The notes beneath the pieces were generated by a model that was not told where the DNA came from, searched no databases, and saw nothing but the letters and a program-made list of their open reading frames with translations. A stretch of 49,057 bases of DNA. Source: Thermoplasmata archaeon. GTDB lineage: Archaea > Thermoplasmatota > Thermoplasmata > Lutacidiplasmatales > UBA184. The stretch is taken from positions 1 through 49,057 of the forward strand of contig JAKIVR010000012.1 of assembly GCA_022750455.1 (NCBI GenBank), read 5' to 3'. Of the stretch, positions 17,001 through 25,594 are shown in pieces. Positions within the stretch are counted from its first letter, which is position 1, and each line of letters opens with the position of its first letter. The translations under genes were made by a program, and so were the position numbers.

Positions 17001-20000
17001 TCAACTTGACCACCGGGTTCGTCCGGTTCTGGCTCGTTGGCGGCGGGACCGGCGGCAGGATCGGGGTGAACTCCACGGGGATCCCGCCGATGGGGTTGCC
17101 GTTCAGGAGCACGGGGAGCGAGACGGTCACCACGGCGGTGAGGGTGAGGTTGACCTTCTCCTTGGAGCCCGCACTGGCGACGGAGACGGGCGTGCCAACA
17201 CTGGCGAGATGCCCCGTCGGATCGTGTGCCGTCAGGGTGTAGTTGCCGGGGCCGAGGTTCGTCAGAGAGTACGCACCGGTCGAATCCGCGGTGACGATCG
17301 CGACGATGCCGTTCGTCCCCGTGACGGTGACCGTCCCGCCGGGCACTGGCGCCTGATTGACCGTGAGCAGAGAGCCGGTGACGGAGCCCGGCGTCAGTCC
17401 TTCCGTCTCATTCGCCATTTGCCCCGGAGAGAGGGTAATCGCCGTCTCCGTGAAGTTCGCCCCATTCGAGACGATCGAATAGTTGTAGACCCCCGCGGGG
17501 ACGTTCGGGAGCGCGAACGTGCCGCTCGCGTCGGTGGTGGTGTGGAAGACGCCGCCGGTGGAGCTCCAGAGGTTGATCGAGGCGCCGGGGACGACCGAGT
17601 CGACCGGCGTGTAGGTGGTGGAGTTGTTCGAGTTCCAGTAGACGAAGCCGCTCACCTTCGCCGGCTGGAGCGTCACGGTCTGGACGATCGCGGGCGCGTT
17701 GGGGAGCTGCGCCTCGGTCGGAGAGACGTAGATGTGGAGCGTCGAGAGGTGTGTGGTGTCCGACTGGGTGAGGCCGCTGAACGCCCCGGTGGTGACGTTC
17801 ACCGTGTCGTTCCCGGGGGGCAGCACGAGCTGGAAGTTGCCGGTCGAGCTCGTCGTCGTCGTCATGTGGGGGATGTTCCACTGGTCGTAGACCGTGACCC
17901 GTGCGCCGGTCACGGCGGTCCCGTCCGGCAGGACGACGTTGCCGATGAGCGGCTGCCCCGCGTAGTACTCCAGGATCGACTCGCCGCCGTTGAAGTACGA
18001 TCCCGAGGAGGTGTCGGGCGTCGTGTTCGCCTGCTTGGCGAGCGCGACGGCCGTCGGCTCATTCTCGGCGTACGGGCACCCGGAGTTCGCCCCGGGGTTG
18101 TTCTCCGGGCAGTAGTAGGCGGTCCGGTAGACCACCATGAAGTGCTGGAGCATGAAGGCGGGCATGATGGGGAGCGTCGAGGTGTTCGCGTCGAGGCCCG
18201 GAATTCCGGGGGACTCGCCGACATCCGTGCCGTTGTAGCCGATGTACGTCCGGTAGATCATCGAGTTGTAGAACGCCGGGAAGTACGCGATGTTGTAGTT
18301 CACGGGGGAGACGCCCGGGGGCAGGATCCCGTTCGCGTAGGTGTTCCCGTCCGAGCCCGTGACCTCGATGGTGAAGTACGAGGTCGGGACGCCGTTGACG
18401 ATGACGCGGTCGGTCAGGTCCGCCGGCGCGTAGAAGATCCCGGTCGAGGAGCCGCTGAAGGGGAAGAGCCGGGAATCGACCATCGCGTATCGGATCGACT
18501 CACCGGTGTACTGTTCCACATCGTCGTAGAGGTGGGCGACCGAGCTCAACGGGAGCGTCGTGGCGAGGTAGTACGCCATCGTGTCGTACATCGCGTTGAC
18601 CGGGTCGAGATTGCCGGGGTCGACGGGGAGGTAGAGCTGGGGGTTGGCGATGACGATCCCCACGTCCCGGGTCGTGTTGACCATCAGGTTGTGAACGATG
18701 GTGACGTTGACGCCATCGGCTGTGAGGAGATTGTCGAGGCTGACCGGCAGGTACGGCTGGCCTGAGACGGTCTGCTGGTTCGCGATGAGCTCCGTGGCGA
18801 GGATCGCGATCGCCTGGGACTCGTTCTGCGAGAGGAGGAAGTTCCCCGACGGATCGATCCCGTTCTGGAAGTTGTCGGCGACGGCGGGGTGCTGACCCTC
18901 AGCGATCGTCTGGAACCCGTAATCCCACCAAGAGATGAGCGCCGGACGTTCCGTGAGAGGTTCATTCGTATCTTGCGTCGCTAACCAATTGTACCCGGCT
19001 TCATCGTACTGGTTCGGCGTATCCAGCGATGTGCCGGCGGCCCCGATGTAGATCGGGTTCGACCCGGTCGGCGCCGTGCTCGGCTGCAGGGGAGCCGGGA
19101 TCGTGTTGTAGATCTGGGTGGCGTACTGCCCCTTCGAATTGTACGGGATGCCGGCGTCGATCGCGTACCAGATGTTCGGTACGATGAGCAGGAGCACGAG
19201 ACCCATCACCAGCACGTGGCGGACCTTGAACGAGCGACGGAACGCCGTCACCTGGCCCCGGGCGCCGCCCAGGGAGGCGACCGAGCGACGGAGGTTGCCG
19301 TACCCACCGGCGTCGAGGATGAAGATCAGCAATTCGGCGGGCAGCAGCGCGAACGCGGCCGAGCCGAGCAGGAAGAACTTCGCGGCCGTGATCGGGAGGT
19401 AGATGCTGATCACGGCGAACACGATGAAGAACACCATGTCCCGGCGGAATCGGCGACGGACGGTGCGGGCGGTGAAGACGGCGAGGCCGACGAACGTCAG
19501 GAAGAACGTGATGATGCCGTAGCCCAGGATCAGGGCATCGATCGACGGGGCTTGCGCCTCGGCGACGGTCGAGTAGATCAGGGTCTTGACGAAGTACCCT
19601 TGGCCCGAGATGATCGTCGCGAACTGGGTCGGGGAGATGAAATAGAGGACGGCGACGGCGGCCGCTCCCAAGCTCGCGAGGACGGGGACCGAGAAGACCC
19701 ACGGGTAGTCGCGAAGCGCGAGGAACGGCGCCAGGACGAGGAGCGCGCCGAACAGGATGAGGAGAGGCGTGTCGAACCAACCGGCGAAGAGGCCTTGGAA
19801 GTAGTAGTACGGCATCGCCATCGGGAACCCGACGCTCCCGACGATGCCCGTGCAGACGTAGATCCCGAACGAATCGACCTTGCGGATCCGCTCGATGATC
19901 ATCTGGATGACGAGGAAGATCACGATCGCGGCGATGAAGAACGAGTACCCTTGCCACGCAAGGGCCAGGGCGCCCAGACAGACCCCGGTGAAGACGGCCC

Positions 20001-20682
20001 ACTTCACCGCGCTCTGTTCGGTCCGCAGGAACTTCATCAGGGCGCTGGGGATCTGACGGGGGTGGCGATAATCGGTGACCCAACGACGGTGGCCGACGGC
20101 CTGGGCCGTACGGATGTACGCGTAGATCGCGATGAGCATGAAGAACGAGTAGAACGTCAGATAGTTCGCATACCCGAACGCCGACGAATCGATGCTGGCG
20201 ACGATGAACGGGAAGATGATGGCCGCGAGCAGACCGACGCGGCGCCCCGAGAGCGCCTTGCCGATCAGATACACGGGGAAGACACAGAGCGCGGCCCAGA
20301 GCGGCGCCTGGAGGTCGAGGAAGAACGCCCCCGCCACGACCGCCGGGGGCTGACCGTTGACGCTCGTGAAGAACCCCTGGAAGAGGATCCCCAGGATCGC
20401 GTTCATCCAGTCGAACAGCGGCTCGCGCGGGTTGATGGCCCCGTTCGGGTACCGAAGGGCCATGTCTCGGACGAGATTGATGTGATTCTCGATGATGAAC
20501 GTCATCACGCGAGCGTGGTAGAACGAGTCGGAGCCACCCGCGTAGATGTTCAGCCAGCCGAACTGGGCGAAGACGCCGATGGTGAAGATCGTCCGGACCA
20601 GGAACGCCAACGAAAATGCCGTCAGCAGGATCGCGACGGTCCAGCCGTGCTGGCGCCACCACCCTCCTTCGTCCTGTGCCAT
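14077..20682 (-). CDS. aglB: Giant AglB/STT3 oligosaccharyltransferase with a long extracellular tail
   Basis: Transfers a lipid-linked glycan to asparagine in N-x-S/T sequons outside the cell. 2201 residues, against about 800-1000 in most archaeal AglB. Residues 1-500 hold some 13 transmembrane helices with the first acidic motif SDSFYH (51-56) and an STVAE (371-375) loop that could be the TIxE/SVSE-type motif. The soluble domain has the acceptor-binding WWDYG (585-589). From about 950 onward come tandem beta-sandwich repeats of carboxypeptidase-regulatory type (VTGARVTVYD, VPGASINLWS, PVPGGTVTVTG, each followed by a Y-x-L/V strand), then a NEW3/CARDB-like stretch (YEVTATDTGNEPV), one transmembrane helix and a basic end. 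A TATA-like box and a GAGGAGG site precede the ATG. I see no frameshift, so the length appears genuine. Confidence 0.9.
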   Translation of the reverse strand: MAQDEGGWWRQHGWTVAILLTAFSLAFLVRTIFTIGVFAQFGWLNIYAGGSDSFYHARVMTFIIENHINLVRDMALRYPNGAINPREPLFDWMNAILGILFQGFFTSVNGQPPAVVAGAFFLDLQAPLWAALCVFPVYLIGKALSGRRVGLLAAIIFPFIVASIDSSAFGYANYLTFYSFFMLIAIYAYIRTAQAVGHRRWVTDYRHPRQIPSALMKFLRTEQSAVKWAVFTGVCLGALALAWQGYSFFIAAIVIFLVIQMIIERIRKVDSFGIYVCTGIVGSVGFPMAMPYYYFQGLFAGWFDTPLLILFGALLVLAPFLALRDYPWVFSVPVLASLGAAAVAVLYFISPTQFATIISGQGYFVKTLIYSTVAEAQAPSIDALILGYGIITFFLTFVGLAVFTARTVRRRFRRDMVFFIVFAVISIYLPITAAKFFLLGSAAFALLPAELLIFILDAGGYGNLRRSVASLGGARGQVTAFRRSFKVRHVLVMGLVLLLIVPNIWYAIDAGIPYNSKGQYATQIYNTIPAPLQPSTAPTGSNPIYIGAAGTSLDTPNQYDEAGYNWLATQDTNEPLTERPALISWWDYGFQTIAEGQHPAVADNFQNGIDPSGNFLLSQNESQAIAILATELIANQQTVSGQPYLPVSLDNLLTADGVNVTIVHNLMVNTTRDVGIVIANPQLYLPVDPGNLDPVNAMYDTMAYYLATTLPLSSVAHLYDDVEQYTGESIRYAMVDSRLFPFSGSSTGIFYAPADLTDRVIVNGVPTSYFTIEVTGSDGNTYANGILPPGVSPVNYNIAYFPAFYNSMIYRTYIGYNGTDVGESPGIPGLDANTSTLPIMPAFMLQHFMVVYRTAYYCPENNPGANSGCPYAENEPTAVALAKQANTTPDTSSGSYFNGGESILEYYAGQPLIGNVVLPDGTAVTGARVTVYDQWNIPHMTTTTSSTGNFQLVLPPGNDTVNVTTGAFSGLTQSDTTHLSTLHIYVSPTEAQLPNAPAIVQTVTLQPAKVSGFVYWNSNNSTTYTPVDSVVPGASINLWSSTGGVFHTTTDASGTFALPNVPAGVYNYSIVSNGANFTETAITLSPGQMANETEGLTPGSVTGSLLTVNQAPVPGGTVTVTGTNGIVAIVTADSTGAYSLTNLGPGNYTLTAHDPTGHLASVGTPVSVASAGSKEKVNLTLTAVVTVSLPVLLNGNPIGGIPVEFTPILPPVPPPTSQNRTNPVVKLNGTTILSSSSGAVVATLPLGNYSVYALGLVGSTYYAGLATALVGSSTGTFFLPSLALAPAEALRGITLPPTGATGTPPTQIEIQGFDASGAFAVAQDNISSDWLLELPAGEYQIYASLVPTSAGISVYAGSASVDLQGAQTLVLPLGPAITFQATVGTAASLGSPFPASGALVSITAQGAWTLPVRTWTETNGNVTFYLPAALPNDASYCLNVTATGFSPFNECDLSPSELQSLTAVPLSLQPVPTTVTVFGVPSGETIHVNATGSAPPAVSTSATGGPNFTLELTPGSYSISAYATTSNGSQLYSASASLNLTIAFGGAPTSLFLSLFPRLESTGGLQLPPGVSAANTSIRLTSSTLGLNVSGAAFVTHFLGVAGTYTAYALASGNNASYVSLSTVTLQSNGTVVPYLSLRSLGTTLRGNLTTLAGTRVNASFPVTLVGPAGLTIPAFQYGGSFTAIVPPNETWTPQVNTTVSATGPGGVPEIVTYAVAPGVTCPVGFGFSSCVIRLSGTVDLSTVIGTIHWGRSPGAPSGHVTWIGPYPASTSTVLPESNGTFRGTLLPGEYTVYAVIGAGGIDATNVSNVTVPYGVAVPISVNVTDSWTDSLTILSGGGATSATVNVTWSGPDGVQLAGGAAPVGSTTSWPLPPGVWTVSAEGTASPYGVSTSAAATAQVTLLDGNAATALTLLPSVNHPVTLTLSGSSAASVAPGSVVRYEVTATDTGNEPVSIHLVGTPSDWDITFIPGNLTLGVGTLNRSASAEAVFTVPVGTAVAHPPVLIQAIDSSGTAVSVESLAPILTVLPVYGVRIGATPNLNTIGGSDALLSFWVQDTGNVPELIALSVLDANRLNGLGWSTEVKQATTVITAPVQFAPNENTSFFLSLAAPQTPVLPPGSGTIIATVFNDSAKLSTETTLIVPSLAVSVQNSTVYVTGPSIGSPSPYPTYLPYVLVVVPAAAFLIGALIFRWQKTRRWTRR

Positions 20683-20724
20683 GAGGTCGGCCTCCTCGGC
20701 CGGCGGCGGCGCAGATTGGGCGTG

Positions 20725-20734
20725 CTATAAATAG
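20725..20734 (-). promoter_or_regulatory. TATA-like box of aglB
   Basis: Minus-strand CTATTTATAG, self-complementary apart from its centre, 47 bases before the aglB ATG. With transcription starting about 26 bases downstream it leaves a 21-base leader carrying GAGGAGG eight bases before the ATG. Confidence 0.6.
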
Positions 20735-20860
20735 CGTGCCATCGCGCCCGGGCGGGGGAATGACACCTGAAAGTACGTACAGTTCTAGGAAAACCGTTCT
20801 CCAGGGCGTTCTCGGGGTTCTCTGGGGGTTCCGCGGAGGAGGTCGGGGGCTCGGGTGGGC

Positions 20861-21466
20861 TCAGGCGGGGGGCGTGGCGCCCGTCGCCGAGCCGGCCAGA
20901 TCCCGAACGAATCGGTAGAAGATCCGACCGTCGTCCAGCGGGACCGGCACGACGTGGACGGCGTCGCCGATGCGCAACGTCTCCCAACGCCCCCCGTCGA
21001 TCCGCCCGAACAGACGCAACGGCGCCCCGTCGAGGTCGACGAGCCCCACCACGAACGGGACCTCGGACTCCATGCCGAGAGGGGCGCCGAGGAGGACCGC
21101 GCTAAAGGCGTAGACGTGGCCGTTGGGCGGGAGGTCGACCCAATCTAAGTCGTCCCCGTGGCATTCGGGGCAGCTGACACGCGGCGGCCACAACAGGGTT
21201 CCGTCTTTCCGGCACCGGGTCGTCGTGAATCGGCCCGCCCGGAGGTTGTCGAAGAAGGCGGCCACGCGCGTGGTCGCCGCGGTCTCCATCGGATAGAAAT
21301 CGAGCACGGTCGGCACCTTCGGGGCGGCCGGGCGAGCGGGGGGCGTCGCCGCGCTCGCCGACGCCGTCGGCGGGGTCGGAGCCGGCTCCGTCGAGGCGGG
21401 GAGCGGCGGGGCGCCCGGACGAGGCCCGGTCCGGGGCCGCACCGCCTCCGGGGAATCGGTGCTCAC
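20861..21466 (-). CDS. DUF35 OB-fold / zinc-ribbon acyl-CoA-associated protein
   Basis: 201 residues. The first 55 are Pro/Ala-rich and likely unstructured. A rubredoxin-like zinc knuckle and an OB fold follow. Usual members have two CxxC pairs; here the first is reduced to a single cysteine (TTRCRKDG, Cys85), while CPEC (99-102) is intact. Archaeal DUF35 proteins bridge acetoacetyl-CoA thiolase and HMG-CoA synthase and share their CoA-binding site. The GTG start overlaps the thiolase stop (GTGA, 21463-21466), consistent with a physical pair, but no HMG-CoA synthase gene is present here. Confidence 0.85.
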   Translation of the reverse strand: MSTDSPEAVRPRTGPRPGAPPLPASTEPAPTPPTASASAATPPARPAAPKVPTVLDFYPMETAATTRVAAFFDNLRAGRFTTTRCRKDGTLLWPPRVSCPECHGDDLDWVDLPPNGHVYAFSAVLLGAPLGMESEVPFVVGLVDLDGAPLRLFGRIDGGRWETLRIGDAVHVVPVPLDDGRIFYRFVRDLAGSATGATPPA

Positions 21467-22650
21467 GGGGGACCTCCCCGCTGGTAGACCATCAACGAAT
21501 GTACATTCGCGCTGCCGCTCAGGTTGTGGACGAGGGCCCAGTTCGGGTCGGGGACCTGGCGGGCGGCGGGGACCGCGTGGGTGAACTGGCAATGCACCTC
21601 GACGGCCTGGGCGATCCCGGTCGCTCCCAGCGGATGGCCGCAACCGAGCAGCCCCCCGCGTGGATTGACGACGACCTTCCCTCCGATGTCGGCCTGGCCG
21701 TCGGCGACGAACGCGCCGCCCGCGCCGGGGGGACAGAAGCCGAGCGCCTCGTACTCCACGATCTCCGAGATCGAGAAGCAATCGTGGAGCTCGGCGAAGT
21801 CCAGAGAGTCGGCCCCGATGCCGGCGCTGCGGAACGCTTCGGCCGCCGCGATCTTCAACCCCACCCAGTCTGTCAGCGACCCGGCCTGGGCGAGGTTGTG
21901 GAAGTTCGAATACTGGCCGGTCCCCCGGATCCACGCGGGCGTGTCGGTGTACCGGCGCGCGAACTCCTCCGCGACGAGCAGCACCGCCGCGGCCCCGTCG
22001 GTCATCGAAGAACAGTCCCCGAGTCGGAGGGGAGGCGAGACCCACGGCAGCCGGAGCAGCTTCTCCTTGCTGAACGTCTTCTCGGCGAACTGGGCGTCGG
22101 GGTTCGCGTTGGCGAAGCGGTGGTTCTTCTCGGAGACGGCCGCGAGCTGCTCCTCCGTGGTGCCGTACTCGAGCATGTGCCGTTGGGCGACCATGGCGAA
22201 GAACGGCGGAGCGGTCGCGCCGTGGGCCCCGTCCCACGGCCGGTCCATCACGCACGCCATCGAGGTGTTCGCCTCCGCCATCGACGGGATGTTCATCTTC
22301 TCCACCCCGACGGCGATCGCGATGTCCGAGAGCCCGCTCGCGATGGCGGCGTAGGCGCTACGGATCGCCGACTGCCCGGACGCGCACGCGAGCTCGGTCC
22401 GCTGGAGGACTCGACGCGGTTGGATGCCGAGAAGTTCGGCGGCGAGCGGGGCGACGTGTGACTGGAAGGCGAACCGCTCGGGTTCGGCCGCGCCGACGAA
22501 TAGACTGTCCACGTCCTTGGCGGACAACTCCGGAACGGCGCGGAAGAGCGCGGTGCCCGCTTCCTGGACGAGCTCGCTCCAGGTCGCCGCGCGGACCCCG
22601 AACTTGGTCGTGGCCCCGCCGACAAGTGCGACCCGTCGGAGCGCGGTCAC
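21463..22650 (-). CDS. Thiolase (acetyl-CoA acetyltransferase / SCP-x type)
   Basis: 395 residues. Thiolase nucleophile Cys89 in ELACASGQSAI, HDCFSISE, and the C-terminal GCGHPLGATG that carries the second cysteine and a histidine. The sequence resembles archaeal acetyl-CoA C-acetyltransferases, which condense two acetyl-CoA for the mevalonate pathway together with DUF35. A 3-ketoacyl-CoA thiolase role in degradation is the alternative. The GTG start overlaps the leuB stop (GTGA) and its stop overlaps the DUF35 start, so it is embedded in the 2-oxoacid elongation operon. Confidence 0.88.
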   Translation of the reverse strand: MTALRRVALVGGATTKFGVRAATWSELVQEAGTALFRAVPELSAKDVDSLFVGAAEPERFAFQSHVAPLAAELLGIQPRRVLQRTELACASGQSAIRSAYAAIASGLSDIAIAVGVEKMNIPSMAEANTSMACVMDRPWDGAHGATAPPFFAMVAQRHMLEYGTTEEQLAAVSEKNHRFANANPDAQFAEKTFSKEKLLRLPWVSPPLRLGDCSSMTDGAAAVLLVAEEFARRYTDTPAWIRGTGQYSNFHNLAQAGSLTDWVGLKIAAAEAFRSAGIGADSLDFAELHDCFSISEIVEYEALGFCPPGAGGAFVADGQADIGGKVVVNPRGGLLGCGHPLGATGIAQAVEVHCQFTHAVPAARQVPDPNWALVHNLSGSANVHSLMVYQRGGPP

Positions 22651-23777
22651 GGGACGCCCCGGATCGCCGCGACGAGGCGATCGCCCGCGGCGCTGGTGCT
22701 CGTCGTGCCGCCCTGATCGTACGTCCGCGCCGATCCGTCGGCCAGGACCCGGGCGATCGCGCCGGCCAGACGGTCGGCCTGGCCGATCATCCCCGAGTCC
22801 GAGCGCGTCTCGCCGAGATGGCGGAGCAGCATCTCGACCGCGAAGAAGGTGGCGAACGGGTTCACCTCGTTCTTCCCGGCATGCTTCGGCGCGCTCCCGT
22901 GCACGGGTTCGAACATGGCATGTTCCCGGCCGATGTTGCCCCCGGCCGCGAATCCCATCCCGCCTTGGAGTACCGCCGCGAGATCGGTGATGATGTCGCC
23001 CATCATATTGGTGGAGACGACGACATTGTAGTGTTCCGGGTTCCGGACGACCCACTGCGTGAACGCGTCGACGTACGCGTAATCCTTCTCGATTTCGGGG
23101 AACTCCGTGGCGATCCGGTCGAACGTCGCCCGGAAGAACCGACAGCCCGCGAGGACGTTCGACTTGTCCACGCAGGTGACGCGCTTCACGCCGTCCTCCG
23201 GCGCGCCGCGCGGCCGATGGCGGGCGATCTCGAACGCCCGACGGATGATCCGCTCGGCCCCCACCCGGGTGATCACCCGCGTATCGATGGCGACCTCGGT
23301 CGCCCCGCCTCGATCGAGGGTCCCCCGAGCGGGCGTGTACAGGCCCTCCGTGTTCTCCCGCAAGATCACCATGTCGACGTTCTCCGGCTTCCAGACGGTG
23401 GAGAAGCTCCCGCTGATCCGATGCTGAACGCCGGGGTACAGCTTGCACGGCCGGACATTCGCGTACAGATCGAGATCCCGGCGCATCCCGAGAACGAGGT
23501 CCGCGCCGGCGATGTCGCCGTTCGGCAGCGAGACCCCCGGCCAACCGACCGCGCCCAGGAGCACGGCATCCGCGCTGTGTGCGGCGGCCTTCGCCTCGGG
23601 CTCCCACTCCTTGCCGTGGTCCCGGTAGTAGATCGCACCGCCCGGGCACTCCTCGATCGACCACGGGTGCGGACCGTTCTCCGCGAGCGCGTCGAGGACC
23701 TTCCGCCCTTCGCGAACGACCTCGGGGCCCGTCCCGTCCCCCGGGAGCAGGACGACCCGGTAGCCGGCGGACCTCAT
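22647..23777 (-). CDS. leuB: 3-isopropylmalate dehydrogenase family (LeuB/AksF)
   Basis: NAD-dependent oxidative decarboxylase of beta-hydroxyacids, 376 residues. N-terminal LLPGDGTGPEV, substrate arginines in GMRRDLDLYANVRP, catalytic NTEGLY and DKSNVL regions, the metal-binding TNMMGDIITDLAA and cofactor loop EPVHGSAPKHAG are all present. The enzyme oxidises 3-isopropylmalate in leucine synthesis; homoisocitrate or 3-methylmalate activity is possible and cannot be told from motifs. The operon with leuA, leuC and leuD supports chain elongation rather than isocitrate dehydrogenase. It shares ATGA with leuD. Confidence 0.88.
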   Translation of the reverse strand: MRSAGYRVVLLPGDGTGPEVVREGRKVLDALAENGPHPWSIEECPGGAIYYRDHGKEWEPEAKAAAHSADAVLLGAVGWPGVSLPNGDIAGADLVLGMRRDLDLYANVRPCKLYPGVQHRISGSFSTVWKPENVDMVILRENTEGLYTPARGTLDRGGATEVAIDTRVITRVGAERIIRRAFEIARHRPRGAPEDGVKRVTCVDKSNVLAGCRFFRATFDRIATEFPEIEKDYAYVDAFTQWVVRNPEHYNVVVSTNMMGDIITDLAAVLQGGMGFAAGGNIGREHAMFEPVHGSAPKHAGKNEVNPFATFFAVEMLLRHLGETRSDSGMIGQADRLAGAIARVLADGSARTYDQGGTTSTSAAGDRLVAAIRGVP

Positions 23778-24298
23778 ACGACAGGACCCGCCGCCGCGCG
23801 TTGACGGAGCTCGTCCTTGACCTTCTCGACGAGACCGCCGACCTCGAGCAGGTGCAGGAGGTGGGCGGGGAGGGGCGGGAAGGTGACGCTGGCGCCCGTC
23901 CGCAAATTCGTGATCTGACCTTTCTTCAGCTCGATCCGGGCCGTATCCCCGGCCTCGAAGATCTTCCGAACTCCGGGCGCCTCGATGGCGGGAAGGCCGA
24001 GGTTGATGGCGTTGCGGAAGAAGATCCGGGCGAACGAGTCGGCGACGACCGCCCCGACGCCGATCGCCTTCATCGCCTGGGGGGCGTGCTCGCGGCTCGA
24101 GCCGCAGCCGAAGTTCTCGTCGGCGATGATGATGTCCCCGGGAAGCGCGGCCTGGGCGAACTCGGGGAGCGCGATCTCAAAGACGTGCTTCTTGAGCTCC
24201 TGCGGGTCGATGATCGTCAGGTACTTCCCGCCGATGATCCCGTCGGTGTCCACGTCCTTTCCGAGGGTCCACACCCTCCCTTCCATCGGGTCCTGCAT
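23774..24298 (-). CDS. leuD: 3-isopropylmalate dehydratase / homoaconitase small subunit
   Basis: Swivelling small subunit of an aconitase-family isomerase, 174 residues. VDTDGIIGGKYL is followed by the ENFGCGSSREHAP motif, both in their normal places. The short recognition loop after the first motif reads YLTI. From memory, YLRT marks methanogen homoaconitase and YLVM-like loops mark isopropylmalate isomerase, so substrate specificity is unresolved. It lies 12 bases after leuC and overlaps leuB by ATGA. Confidence 0.9.
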   Translation of the reverse strand: MQDPMEGRVWTLGKDVDTDGIIGGKYLTIIDPQELKKHVFEIALPEFAQAALPGDIIIADENFGCGSSREHAPQAMKAIGVGAVVADSFARIFFRNAINLGLPAIEAPGVRKIFEAGDTARIELKKGQITNLRTGASVTFPPLPAHLLHLLEVGGLVEKVKDELRQRAAAGPVV

Positions 24299-24310
24299 TG
24301 GATCGTCTCC

Positions 24311-25594
24311 TTAGAGGAACTCGCGCGGGTCGGTGATCTCGCCGCGGATCGCCGCGGCCACGGTCGCCTGCGGGCTCATCAGGTAGATGCGGGCCTCCTT
24401 CGGTCCCATCCGGCCCGGGAAGTTCCGGTTCGAGCTCGACGCGCAGACCTCGTCCGGCGCCAGGATCCCCATGTTGCCGCCGAAGCACGCCGAGCAGCTG
24501 GAGTTGGTGAACACCGCCCCGGCGTCCGTGAAGACCTGGAGCAGACCCTCCTCGAGCGCCTGCTTGTAGATCTTGGTCGACGCAGGGGAGACGATGAAGC
24601 GGACGTCGGCGTGCACCTTGTGGCCCCGCATGAGCGCGGCGCCCTCCCGGAGATCCTCGATCCGGGCGTTGGTGCAGGAGCCGAGGAAGACTTGGTCGAC
24701 CTTCACATGCTCCCGAGCGACGTCCGGGAGCGGTCGGACGTTGTCCGGCGAGTACGGGCAGGCGATCATCGGCGGCATGTCGTCGACGTTGATGGTGATC
24801 TGGCGCTCGTACGCCGCGTCCGCGTCGGCCCGCAACGGATGGGAGGGATGCTTCGCGATGTTCCGGAGGTACTCCTCCGTGGTCGCGTCGGGCGGCATCA
24901 TGCCGCACTTCGCGCCCATCTCGGTCGTCATGTTGCAGATGGTGAACCGCTCGGGCATCGAGAGGCGCTCGATCGTCGGTCCCGAGAACTCGACGGACTT
25001 GTACGTCGCGCCGGTCGTCTTGACTTCGCCGAGGACCCGGAGCACGATGTCCTTCGCCACGACGCCCTTGCCGAGACGTCCTTCGACCCGGACATTGAGG
25101 GTCGGAGGGACCTTCAGCCACAGCTTGCCGAGCGCGAGCACCGCGGCCATCTCCGTCGGTCCGATCCCGGCGGCGACGGCGCCGACCGCTCCCAGCATGT
25201 TCGTGTGCGAGTCGGTCCCGACGGCGAGGTCGCCGGGGACGACCCATCCGTCCTCGGCGAGGATCTGGTGACAGATGCCGTGGTTGCCGACGTCGTAGAA
25301 GTGGGTCAGGTGTTGTTCGGCCGCGAACTTCCGGAGGATGCGATGAAGCACCGCCGCGCCTTCGGTCGACGCCGGGACCCAATGGTCGATCGCGATGACC
25401 ACGCGCTCCGGGTCCCAGACTCGAGGCGCCCCCATCTCGTGGAACGGCCCGACGGTCTGCGCCCCTTGCTCGTGCATCATCGCGAGGTCGACCTGCCCTT
25501 CGATGATCTGGCCCGGCACCACGCGGTCGAGGCCCGAGGCGCGGGAGAGGATCTTTTCGGCCAACGTTTGACCGTGGCCGTTGTTTCCGCTCAT
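24311..25594 (-). CDS. leuC: 3-isopropylmalate dehydratase / homoaconitase large subunit
   Basis: 427 residues, the archaeal length. Three cysteines that would hold the [4Fe-4S] cluster are seen at 307 (GSCTN) and at 367 and 370 (SSCSACFGG). GTDSHTNMLGA and the C-terminal NRNFPGRMG motif are intact. With LeuD it moves the hydroxyl group of 2-isopropylmalate or a homologue. The start overlaps the stop of the leuA-like gene (ATGA, 25591-25594). Confidence 0.93.
   Translation of the reverse strand: MSGNNGHGQTLAEKILSRASGLDRVVPGQIIEGQVDLAMMHEQGAQTVGPFHEMGAPRVWDPERVVIAIDHWVPASTEGAAVLHRILRKFAAEQHLTHFYDVGNHGICHQILAEDGWVVPGDLAVGTDSHTNMLGAVGAVAAGIGPTEMAAVLALGKLWLKVPPTLNVRVEGRLGKGVVAKDIVLRVLGEVKTTGATYKSVEFSGPTIERLSMPERFTICNMTTEMGAKCGMMPPDATTEEYLRNIAKHPSHPLRADADAAYERQITINVDDMPPMIACPYSPDNVRPLPDVAREHVKVDQVFLGSCTNARIEDLREGAALMRGHKVHADVRFIVSPASTKIYKQALEEGLLQVFTDAGAVFTNSSCSACFGGNMGILAPDEVCASSSNRNFPGRMGPKEARIYLMSPQATVAAAIRGEITDPREFL

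Noticed and set aside
19216-20730. Long open frame antisense to aglB (504 codons), with others at 17209-18765 and 15403-16848
   Set aside because: High GC leaves few stops in the reverse phase; the translations are Arg/Asp/Glu-rich without domain signatures, while the opposite strand encodes clear AglB motifs.
22895-22920. GGTTCGAAC that looks like a tRNA T loop
   Set aside because: Lies within the leuB EPVHG coding motif and no acceptor or anticodon arm can be drawn around it.
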